29,803 nucleotides of DNA from Rhodobacteraceae bacterium UBA2553 (GTDB taxonomy: Bacteria; Pseudomonadota; Alphaproteobacteria; Rhodobacterales; Rhodobacteraceae): positions 2,217 to 32,019 of the forward strand of contig DDMF01000129.1 in NCBI GenBank assembly GCA_002340515.1, in the 5' to 3' direction. Every line of letters begins with the position of its first letter. Position 1 is the first letter of the stretch. The notes below the pieces were generated by a model. It searched no databases. It was not told the origin of the DNA and saw only the letters and a program-made list of their open reading frames with translations. A program made the translations under genes and the position numbers. This document shows, one piece after another, positions 16,663 to 23,358 of the stretch.

Positions 16663-17395
16663 TACAGACCAATCCCCGATTGAGGCGCTGATCGTTACCC
16701 ATGGTCAGCCCTCGGACCCGGAACCGGCAGAAGCTATTCTGGCAAAGTTCACTGCCGGGGTTCAGGCCGACATTCCAGATCATGTGATTGGATCTGCGAC
16801 GTTGGCCGCCCCGGGCCGATTGGAAGAACAGTTAAACCGGCTGGTCGATGGCGGGGTGATTTACCCGCTGTTCATGGCCGATGGGTGGTTTGTTCGCACC
16901 GCGTTGATCAAACGGATCAGCGGCGCCTCTTTGGATACAGTGGTTGCCGTGATGCCACCCTTTGGGTTGGACGCCGCCTTGCCGGGCATTGTCGCCCGCA
17001 ACATCACCGAAACCCTATCAGACACATTCGGGGCAAACACCCAGCCAAGTTTGCTGGTGGCGGCCCATGGATCCGCCCACGGAACAGCCCCTGCTGCCTC
17101 CGCACAGCTTTTTGCTGAAAGACTGCGCAAGGAGCTGCCTGGTGTGCCGATTGAAGTTGGGTTTATCGAACAAGATCCTGCTTTGGGTGACGTGGCCGCA
17201 AAGATGACGGAGCAAACAATCTGTCTGCCGTTTTTCGCCATGCCCGGTGAACATGTCCGCCTCGATATCCCGGCAGCCCTGAAACAGGGTGGTTTTTCTG
17301 GCCCGGTATTGCCCCCTGTCAGTCAGCTGGACGGCGCGGATAAAATCATTGCAAATGTCCTGTCACGGGCATTGAACAAGCGCCAACTGAGCTGA
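16619..17395 (+). CDS. CbiX/SirB-type sirohydrochlorin chelatase-like protein
   Basis: A 258-residue two-lobed class II chelatase homologue. The N-lobe has LIVTHGQ (His28), but the position expected to hold the second metal His reads DGWFVRTAL. The C-lobe keeps the complete pair: His150 in LLVAAHGSAHG and His212 in FFAMPGEHVRLDIP. The only in-frame start before the conserved region is ATG 16619, so it overlaps nirN by 44 bases and is clearly in the operon. NirE alone makes precorrin-2, so siroheme synthesis also needs oxidation and Fe insertion. I infer that this protein inserts iron into sirohydrochlorin for the d1 pathway. A cobalt chelatase role is less likely in this context. The last gene of the operon. 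Confidence 0.82.
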   Translation: MSGTKSPSPKAQAINTDQSPIEALIVTHGQPSDPEPAEAILAKFTAGVQADIPDHVIGSATLAAPGRLEEQLNRLVDGGVIYPLFMADGWFVRTALIKRISGASLDTVVAVMPPFGLDAALPGIVARNITETLSDTFGANTQPSLLVAAHGSAHGTAPAASAQLFAERLRKELPGVPIEVGFIEQDPALGDVAAKMTEQTICLPFFAMPGEHVRLDIPAALKQGGFSGPVLPPVSQLDGADKIIANVLSRALNKRQLS

Positions 17396-17414
17396 TTTTG
17401 GTTGCCCGAGCGGC

Positions 17415-17434
17415 ATTTGCCTTTGGGGGCAAAT
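17415..17434. terminator. Possible bidirectional hairpin between convergent genes
   Basis: A 7-bp stem ATTTGCC (17415-17421) and GGCAAAT (17428-17434) lies between the convergent chelatase gene and the HEPN-motif gene. No T run follows on either strand, so termination is only plausible. An additional longer-range dyad (GAGCTGA near 17390, TCAGCTC near 17453) encloses it. Confidence 0.4.
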
Positions 17435-17452
17435 ACAGCCTCAATTGACGGC

Positions 17453-17953
17453 TCAGCTCGGGTAATGGAAATCCTGCACCATGTCCCAGATGTCACGATT
17501 GATCTGCGAGAGCGCGCCAATGGCGCTTTCGATATCTGACAAGACCGTCTCATCAATTTCGTTTGTCTGCCCCATCCGGATGTCGTGTTTTCGGTCTGCG
17601 ATCCGCATTAAGATCGTGCGCGGATTGCCCCCGTCTGGGTCAAATGCATAAATGCAATGGTTGAACCGGTTGCGCAGCCCACCAAGCTTTTTGATCTTCG
17701 CGGTCACCTCTAGAATGCGGATATGTTCATCCCGCCCGCGCCGATCCATTTTCGCCAGACGTTCGACCAAATCCAAGCGCGCCCGGCTGGTATTCAGCGT
17801 AAGAAAGATCACCGTTGCCGTTTCCTTATCGGTCCCGCACAGTCCGGCCAAAAGATGGATCAACAAGCTTTCCGTGTTGGTCCAAGCATAATTCAATTTA
17901 CCGACCCGCAAGAGCAAATCGTCCAACGCTATGGGGCGCCCCTGCGCAGTCAT
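17453..17953 (-). CDS. Hypothetical protein with a HEPN-like RNxxxH motif
   Basis: A 166-residue, mostly helical soluble protein of no family I recognise with certainty. It contains RNRFNH at 94-99 (Arg-X4-His with Asn after Arg), the arrangement seen in HEPN-domain ribonucleases and Abi-like proteins, at the end of a predicted helix (KIKKLGGLRNRFNH) and after a helical first half (TESLLIHLLAGL; SRARLDLVERLAKM). Its ATG overlaps the stop of the upstream LuxR-type gene (ATGA), so the two are co-translated. That coupling argues for a partner or output of the regulator rather than a stand-alone toxin. The HEPN assignment rests on one short motif and predicted helices only. Confidence 0.75.
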   Translation of the reverse strand: MTAQGRPIALDDLLLRVGKLNYAWTNTESLLIHLLAGLCGTDKETATVIFLTLNTSRARLDLVERLAKMDRRGRDEHIRILEVTAKIKKLGGLRNRFNHCIYAFDPDGGNPRTILMRIADRKHDIRMGQTNEIDETVLSDIESAIGALSQINRDIWDMVQDFHYPS

Positions 17954-18705
17954 ACGCAGAGTGCCGGATCGCCACCGGCAGCGCCACCATTCCCCCCTCC
18001 GAGGAAAAAGATGGCCGCTTCGGTCCTGTTACGCACCCCAAGTTTGGTGATCACATGGTGGATATGAAGCTTGATTGTGTGTTCTGACAAATCCAGTTCG
18101 GTCGCGATGGTTTTGTTTGGCTTTCCTTCAGACACCAACGCCAAGACCTCACGTTCGCGGTCAGTCAATTCCGACAGATCCGTTTCGCTGGGCCCCGACA
18201 CATGTGGCCCCTTACCAGACGCTTGCCCCATTCCAATCAACAATTCTTCTGGAATGTATTTTCCGCCACATAAAAGCAACCGCATGATGGACAACCAAAT
18301 GTCGAATTGCTGGTTCATTGGCAAGTAACTGATCGCGCAGCGGTCACCTTTTGCATCCAGTGTTTTCAACACGGCGTTTGCGGCACCAATATCACGATAC
18401 CCCAGCACAATTTGGCATTGGTCCGCGGTCTGTTCGCAAGCTGACAATAGATCTGGTAGCTCGTCTGCGAGCGCTTCATCCAAAATCAGCGCCAGTATGT
18501 TTTCAAAATTAATTCTATCAGAAGACCGCAAATCTTTGACACTGTCACATCGCTCAAACGCGACCCCGTCAAATTCTACATTTGCGATCCGTACGATTTG
18601 CTCCGAGAAACTCAAGGCACTCCCAACAAAAACAACTATGGGTGTGTTTGCCCCACTCTCGGGTCCATTAACATGCGCATGTGCGCTCCTGTCCCCTCCT
18701 AGCAT
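17950..18705 (-). CDS. LuxR/NarL-type transcriptional regulator with degenerate receiver domain
   Basis: A 251-residue DNA-binding regulator. The C-terminal helix-turn-helix (about 175-240) is canonical: SELTDREREVLALVSEG, KTIATELDLSEHTIKLHIHHVITKL. The N-terminal region (about 20-150) has a receiver-like layout with LALILDEA (Asp76 possible). It lacks the acidic pair after strand 1 (VVFVGSALS), and the strand-5 Lys is replaced (SYLPMN). Phosphorylation control is therefore unlikely and it may be a pseudo-receiver. The start has GAGAGGA about 6 bases upstream. It is divergent from the repetitive secreted-protein gene at 19432, its most likely target, and is coupled to the HEPN-motif gene. Confidence 0.87.
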   Translation of the reverse strand: MLGGDRSAHAHVNGPESGANTPIVVFVGSALSFSEQIVRIANVEFDGVAFERCDSVKDLRSSDRINFENILALILDEALADELPDLLSACEQTADQCQIVLGYRDIGAANAVLKTLDAKGDRCAISYLPMNQQFDIWLSIMRLLLCGGKYIPEELLIGMGQASGKGPHVSGPSETDLSELTDREREVLALVSEGKPNKTIATELDLSEHTIKLHIHHVITKLGVRNRTEAAIFFLGGGNGGAAGGDPALCV

Positions 18706-19431
18706 TATACGTCCTCTCTAAATGATCTGCTCAACCCCCCACTGGTGAAAAATACGCGGCAGCCCGAAAATCGACCGCCAATTCATAAAAAAATCAAAGA
18801 ATGTAATCATATTAGACGATGTGATTATCTACACAACTTGTCAAGAAGGTTAGATTCTGAGCGGGTCACAGAGGGGGGAACCTATCCAGTTGATCTGGAT
18901 AAAACACTCAACCCTGCGGCGTATATTGTTGTTTATCAATAATTTAGGTGCGCAACCGCTGAATCTTTAGGCACATTCCCCCTAGCCTTTCTGTCTTTTC
19001 ATCGCCGATTCGGGGCGATTCGGCTGATCGGCCCCCCCCTGAGTCGGTGATATTGGTAACCGCCGGTTCCCGTTAACCGATTGTTAATACTCCACTACAC
19101 ACCCGTAAAATCTGGCTAGTCACATTGTCCAGCTAGGTCCGCCGCCCCGGTTTTGCCACATTTGACCGGTCGCAACTGCTGCGACGCATCATCCCGATGC
19201 ACTGCTGCCAAACGGGCCATATAGCCCAACGATTCACCATGATCAGATTACCAGTTGGCGATCCTGCAGTGCTTTTACACCGGGACATTTGTAACGAGTG
19301 ATTGAGTACAACTGCGGGCCCAATGCCAATTTCCGGACGGGCTTGCGTGTTTATTCCAACCGAACACACCGACTGATGATTGCTTTTGAAATGAGCGGCA
19401 ATCCGGCGGTGACCAACAGGAGTATATTACA
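18706..19431. other. Divergent intergenic region between the LuxR-type gene and the secretion locus
   Basis: 726 bases without a credible gene. Things visible in it: an inverted repeat TAATCA (18804-18809) / TGATTA (18822-18827), an FNR-like 14-mer TTGTTGTTTATCAA (18926-18939), and AT-rich stretches about 18780-18830 and 18920-18945. The long leader before the repetitive-protein gene ends in AGGAG, 9 bases before its ATG. Promoters for both directions must be here; I cannot place them with confidence. Confidence 0.5.
18926..18939. promoter_or_regulatory. Possible FNR-like site
   Basis: TTGTT-GTTT-ATCAA differs from the FNR consensus TTGAT-N4-ATCAA at one base. It is about 220 bases upstream of the LuxR-type ATG and about 490 upstream of the secreted-protein ATG, so direct activation is uncertain. 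Confidence 0.28.
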
Positions 19432-21105
19432 ATGGGACATCGTCCATTTTTCTACTGGCCACTAGGCCAGCAAAGCCAAGACCAAGATCAGGACCAAGGA
19501 CAGGGTCAAGGACAGGGCCAGCTTCAGGGTAACCTGCAAGGTCAGGGTCAGGGCCAAGATCAGGGTCAAGGACAAGATCAAGGTCAGGGCCAAGATCAAA
19601 GCCAAAGCAGCCATAACGAGAGTTATAATGCGAATGGCAATGGGAACGGCAATGGCAACCTGAACGGCAATGCCAATGGCAACCTGAATGGCAATGGCAA
19701 CCACAATGCCAACAGCAACCACAATGCGGCAAGCAATGGGGCCAATAACGCGGCGTCGAATGCGGCTGCAAATGCGGCCAGCAATTCAGCGACCAACTCA
19801 GCCGTAAATCACACTGATGTTGACACCAACGTGAAAACCAATGTGAACGTGAATGTTGGGCTGGACGGCTATGTGCCGACCGATGACGACTTTGCCGACA
19901 TCGATCTGGACCACAGCTACACTGGCGATATCATCATGGCAAAGGGCAACCTCAGCTATGATCCCGGCAATGAAATGTCAGTTGATGATATCCTGAATGA
20001 CTCGCTGAATGGCGCCGGGAATGATTCCGGAACCGTCAATTCCATGAGCAACAACCTGATCGACAACGATACGCTTGAAAAAGCGGAAGTTGGCGGCAGC
20101 TTCAGCAACACTGGTAACGTCAATGGTGGTTCTGCCACATCCGACGATGGCATTGATGTTGATCCTGAAGGAGGCTCCGGTGGCGGGGGCGCAAATGCCA
20201 ATGGCGGTAACGCTGGTGGTGGATTTGCCCTTGGCGGACTGGCAGTATCCGGCGGCGGCGACGGTGGTGACATCGACGACGTAGACGCAGATGGTGGTGA
20301 CGGTGACGATGGCGGCGACGGCGATGATGGTGGCAACTCTGCTGCAATCAGCGCAGGCGTTGGCCTTGGTGGCGCAGCTGCTGGAAGCGGCGCTGAAGGT
20401 GGCGAAGGCGGAGACGCTGGATCCGTAGGCGCAGGCGGTGGTCTGGGTGCTGGCCTTGGTGGCGCTGTTGCCGATGGTGGTGACGGTGGTGACGGCGGCG
20501 ACGCCGGCGCAATCGGCGTAGGACTTGGACTGCTTGGTCTGGGTGGCGCAGGTGCCATGGGTGGCGACGGCGATGACGGCGGCGACGCTGGCGCAATCGG
20601 CCTTGGTTCCGGAACCGGAATTGGCCTTGGTGCTGGTGGTGATGCTGACGGTGGTAACGGCGGCGACGCTGGTTCCATGGCAGCAGCTCTAAGCTCGGCT
20701 GGTGGCTATTCTGCTGGTGCCCACTCTGAAGGTGGCAACGGTGGCGATGGCGGCAACGGTGGCGATGGCGGACACGCTATGGCAATCGGTGGCACAACCG
20801 GTGACGGTTATGGCGGACATGCCTGGGCCACAGGTGAAGCTTATGGTGGTGCAGCTGGCAACGGCGGCATGGCAAGCACGGGTGCCGGTGGGGCATCAAG
20901 CGCTGGATCATGGGGTTCGCACAACGGTGACGACGGTTACGTTACCGGTCATTCGGAAGCCTCGGCTGACGGCCTGATGAGCCAAACCGCGTTCAACCAG
21001 AACATCGTTATGGGGGCCAACGTTCTGGGCAACACCGTGGACATGACCGTTGTGGGCGGCTCGATGAGCTCGACCTATATCGGCGACGATGCCGACGGCG
21101 CATAA
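19432..21105 (+). CDS. Low-complexity Q/N-ladder and Gly/Asp-repeat protein, probable type I secretion substrate
   Basis: A 557-residue acidic protein with no cysteine and no signal peptide; I recognise no named family. Order: a short aromatic head (PFFYWPL, 5-11); an alternating Gln-X ladder 16-58 with X = G or D; an alternating Asn-X ladder 66-98 (X mostly G, A, L); an Ala/Asn-rich stretch to about 126; an Asp-rich region about 129-240 with SNNLIDNDTLEKAEVGGSFSN; Gly/Asp-rich sequence about 245-500 including four imperfect 27-29-residue repeats opening GGDAG; and a C-terminal module NQNIVMGANVLGNTVDMTVVGGS. The neighbouring ABC/HlyD pair and a similar module in the next protein suggest secretion through that exporter. 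The repeats resemble RTX only loosely. A biofilm-matrix, adhesin or amyloid-like fibre role is inferred. AGGAG precedes the ATG by 9 bases. Confidence 0.82.
   Translation: MGHRPFFYWPLGQQSQDQDQDQGQGQGQGQLQGNLQGQGQGQDQGQGQDQGQGQDQSQSSHNESYNANGNGNGNGNLNGNANGNLNGNGNHNANSNHNAASNGANNAASNAAANAASNSATNSAVNHTDVDTNVKTNVNVNVGLDGYVPTDDDFADIDLDHSYTGDIIMAKGNLSYDPGNEMSVDDILNDSLNGAGNDSGTVNSMSNNLIDNDTLEKAEVGGSFSNTGNVNGGSATSDDGIDVDPEGGSGGGGANANGGNAGGGFALGGLAVSGGGDGGDIDDVDADGGDGDDGGDGDDGGNSAAISAGVGLGGAAAGSGAEGGEGGDAGSVGAGGGLGAGLGGAVADGGDGGDGGDAGAIGVGLGLLGLGGAGAMGGDGDDGGDAGAIGLGSGTGIGLGAGGDADGGNGGDAGSMAAALSSAGGYSAGAHSEGGNGGDGGNGGDGGHAMAIGGTTGDGYGGHAWATGEAYGGAAGNGGMASTGAGGASSAGSWGSHNGDDGYVTGHSEASADGLMSQTAFNQNIVMGANVLGNTVDMTVVGGSMSSTYIGDDADGA
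19477..19605 (+). repeat. Imperfect short tandem repeats encoding the Gln-X ladder
   Basis: Degenerate repeats of GGNCAR/GAYCAR-type hexamers encode residues 16-58, in which nearly every second residue is Gln. Third-position variation between copies shows the pattern is kept at protein level rather than being a recent pure DNA expansion. Confidence 0.85.
19627..19725 (+). repeat. Imperfect short tandem repeats encoding the Asn-X ladder
   Basis: Degenerate AAYGGC-type hexamers encode residues 66-98, where every second residue is Asn and the partner is mainly Gly, with Ala, Leu, His and Ser. It directly follows the Gln ladder with only a short spacer (SQSSHNESY). Confidence 0.83.
20407..20740 (+). 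repeat. Tandem ~28-residue Gly/Asp repeats, four copies
   Basis: Four copies open with GGDAG followed by a small hydrophobic Gly-rich half (AIGLGSGTGIGLG type) and close with an acidic half (GGDGDD type). Spacing between successive GGDAG motifs is 29, 28 and 27 residues. The acidic parts could bind calcium, but the RTX nonapeptide register is not kept. Confidence 0.75.
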
Positions 21106-21119
21106 GCCAAGATAACATT

Positions 21120-21160
21120 TGGGGCCGCAGCTTTTTGCGGCCCCAGATTTCCTTTTTTTA
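21120..21160 (+). terminator. Strong hairpin terminator after the Q/N-ladder gene
   Basis: A 10-bp perfect stem TGGGGCCGCA (21120-21129) and TGCGGCCCCA (21136-21145) with loop GCTTTT, then ATTTCC and a run of T. It probably makes the repetitive-protein message mostly monocistronic and its level higher than that of the downstream exporter genes. Confidence 0.88.
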
Positions 21161-21254
21161 AGTTGCTTTTTTATCTGCTGTTTCTTCGGGCGTTGCCCGC
21201 AACAAAAAAAATTTATGAGGATCGGGCGGCATTGAACCACGGGGGGTGGCTGTT

Positions 21255-23315
21255 ATGTCTGCTGATTGGACAACAGAGATGATTTCCCATTTCATTGGGC
21301 TATTTGAAATCTCTGAAGAACGTGCGCGACTGCGCGATGACTATGACCGTTTCAAAGCTGAGCAAGCACGCGATGACAATTTCTCTGTTATCTCGACGAT
21401 GAAGGTGAAACTTAAGGCACCCTATACGCTCAAGAAATTCGCACCTGTTGATAAATTCAAAGAACCAATGGCGCAGCCGTATCAAGCGGCACCATACTAT
21501 ATTCATGTCAATTCATTCGGTGATGCACCGGTTTGGCCCTTTTTTTCCACCACATTTCCTGATGGGCTTATTCCGTTGGGCTACACAAGCCAAATCAATT
21601 TGGCACCGCCACAACCGCCCGAATTCAATCTAACCCTTGATCCTGCCGGGTCTGTGGCGATCGTCACCTTTCAAGCCAACTCTCTGATAGACAATGATTT
21701 GATTGTCGGAAATGGCACCGTTGATTTTCTTGATCCAGAGCTATTTCTCACGGAGCTCTACACTTTGGCACATTTGGCCGGAAAGCTGCAGAGCTTTGAT
21801 ATAGGAACGCTGCCCACTGAGGAAAACACCGCGACACAAATTGCAGAGGGGTGGAAAGCCACGGTTGAAGCGGCGCAGAGCGACGGCGTTCTTGCCGATG
21901 CACCCGCAGATGCGGTTGTCAGTATACAGTTTGGCGCAAATGTCAGCGGGATCTATGTCAACGGCGTACTGGTCGAAGACGCTCCCGTTCTGGCAGATCT
22001 GCTGCCCGAAAAGCTGGATCTCGCAGACAATGAAAAAGTCGAGGGCGGGACAGACGGAACCGCCATTCAGGGCAAAGGCCTAAACGGCGTCGAAACAGAC
22101 GCGCCCGCTTTGATCACAGAAGAAGAGACCCCCAAGGGTTCGCCTTACGAAGTGCCGGACGGCCATAATGTACTGACCGGTGGCAACCAGCTGCTGAATG
22201 AAACAGTGATTGCCGTGAACTGGCTTGATGCGCCTGCTATGGCGGTGATGGGCGATGTTTATGCGATCAATGCGATCAGCCAATTCAATATCGTCTCAGA
22301 CCTGGACCAAGGGCTGACAGCAACGGATAACGCGGCCACCCAAGCGCTAAATATTTCCCAAGTCACCCATATTTCCAATCCATTTGCCCCCCAAGCAGGC
22401 GATCTTCCGACCCATTGGGTGGTGACCACATTGCAAGCAGATGTGATTGCGACCAACTGGATTGAGCAGTTTAATTTTGTCACCGACACCGATCGTGCAG
22501 AAGTGACATTTACCGGGCAGGACACGTTTCTGCAGCTCGGCGATAACAGCATCATCAATGCCACCAAACTTCTAGAAATTGGGTATGGCTATGATCTGAT
22601 TGTGATCGGTGGGTCGGTCATCAATATCAACGCCATCACCCAGGCCAATATCTTGCTGGACAATGACAGTGTCACCGCAAGCGGCGGTGCCCCTGGTGTG
22701 CTGCATACCAGCGGCAATGTTCTGGCGAATTTCGCCGCCATTCATAACTCTGGCATCGACCAATATTCGATGTTGTCCGAAGAATTCGCTGCGTCTCTTG
22801 CCGGCATTCAGGATGGTTACGGCGCGATTGGCGATGGTTTTGTAGGGCTGGATGCCTTTTCCGGCGTCGGCTTGCTGCGCGTACTCTATATCGAAGGCGA
22901 TCTGGTGCAGATGAATCTGGTGAAGCAAACCAATATCCTTGGGGATGCGGATCAGGTGCATGTGGCGCTTGAGGATTTCTTAGGGGCACATGATTCCGTA
23001 ACGGTAAACACCGGTGACAACACCCTGATCAACAGCGCCTCTGTTGGCACCTACGGCATCGACAGTGATGTCTATGTCGGTGGGCAGGTCTATTCCGACG
23101 CGATTTTGGTCCAAGCGGAGCTGATCGACACAGATGCAGACCCACTGGGCGTCAGCCTGACCTCGGGCGACCTCGCCTCAGAAGCGGTGGCCTTTCTGGC
23201 CGACGACATGATTTCCCCATCCGAATTTGACCAGGGCATTGATCCAATGATCGTGCCAACGACAGGAGAATCCACAACGAGCGCCCCTGACAGCCTTCAG
23301 GTAATGCTCGCCTAA
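21255..23315 (+). CDS. Repetitive beta-rich protein, probable second type I secretion substrate
   Basis: A 686-residue acidic protein with no signal peptide; I recognise no named family. I prefer ATG 21255, 8 bases after a G-rich ribosome site, over GTG 21246. The N-terminal about 100 residues are charged and then Pro/aromatic-rich. The rest contains repeated modules of the type NAIxQxNIxxDxDxV: INAISQFNIVSDLD, TNWIEQFNFVTDTD, INAITQANILLDND and NLVKQTNILGDAD, each preceded by a Gly/Val strand such as LIVIGGSVI or LYIEGDLV. Such regularity suggests a beta-solenoid. The VGGS/QxNI elements also occur at the end of the preceding Q/N-ladder protein, linking the two. It is 43 bases upstream of the exporter ATP-binding gene, so secretion through it is likely. 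Its activity is unknown. Confidence 0.8.
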   Translation: MSADWTTEMISHFIGLFEISEERARLRDDYDRFKAEQARDDNFSVISTMKVKLKAPYTLKKFAPVDKFKEPMAQPYQAAPYYIHVNSFGDAPVWPFFSTTFPDGLIPLGYTSQINLAPPQPPEFNLTLDPAGSVAIVTFQANSLIDNDLIVGNGTVDFLDPELFLTELYTLAHLAGKLQSFDIGTLPTEENTATQIAEGWKATVEAAQSDGVLADAPADAVVSIQFGANVSGIYVNGVLVEDAPVLADLLPEKLDLADNEKVEGGTDGTAIQGKGLNGVETDAPALITEEETPKGSPYEVPDGHNVLTGGNQLLNETVIAVNWLDAPAMAVMGDVYAINAISQFNIVSDLDQGLTATDNAATQALNISQVTHISNPFAPQAGDLPTHWVVTTLQADVIATNWIEQFNFVTDTDRAEVTFTGQDTFLQLGDNSIINATKLLEIGYGYDLIVIGGSVININAITQANILLDNDSVTASGGAPGVLHTSGNVLANFAAIHNSGIDQYSMLSEEFAASLAGIQDGYGAIGDGFVGLDAFSGVGLLRVLYIEGDLVQMNLVKQTNILGDADQVHVALEDFLGAHDSVTVNTGDNTLINSASVGTYGIDSDVYVGGQVYSDAILVQAELIDTDADPLGVSLTSGDLASEAVAFLADDMISPSEFDQGIDPMIVPTTGESTTSAPDSLQVMLA

Positions 23316-23358
23316 TCAATTGAAACAAAATGGCTTTCTAGCAGGAGCACCATTTGTC

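Noticed and set aside
9703..17395. Cobalamin rather than haem d1 pathway
   Set aside because: nirE and the CbiX-like gene could suggest cobalamin, but nirF, nirDL, nirG, nirH, nirJ and nirN in the same overlapping run are specific to haem d1.
18745..18942. 65-residue frame in the divergent intergenic region
   Set aside because: No ribosome site, no family resemblance, AT-rich promoter-like DNA; more likely chance.
19133..19369. 78-residue minus-strand frame in the leader of the Q/N-ladder gene
   Set aside because: Composition is not coding-like and there is no plausible ribosome site.
19477..19725. CRISPR array or satellite DNA
   Set aside because: The short repeats are in frame, hexameric, degenerate at third positions and inside a coding region, without spacers.
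19956..20678. Pro/Ser-rich 240-residue minus-strand frame
   Set aside because: It is the antisense shadow of the Gly/Asp repeats of the plus-strand gene (GGN codons read backwards as Pro and Ser/Ala).
19432..21105. Calling the Gly/Asp-rich protein an RTX toxin
   Set aside because: GGDGDD-like strings occur, but the nonapeptide GGxGxDxUx register with its periodic hydrophobic residue is missing and no toxin or enzyme domain is seen.
21255..23315. Curli (CsgA-type) subunit
   Set aside because: Spaced Gln/Asn in QxNI modules is reminiscent, but module length, order and the absence of a Sec signal and csgEFG-like genes do not fit.
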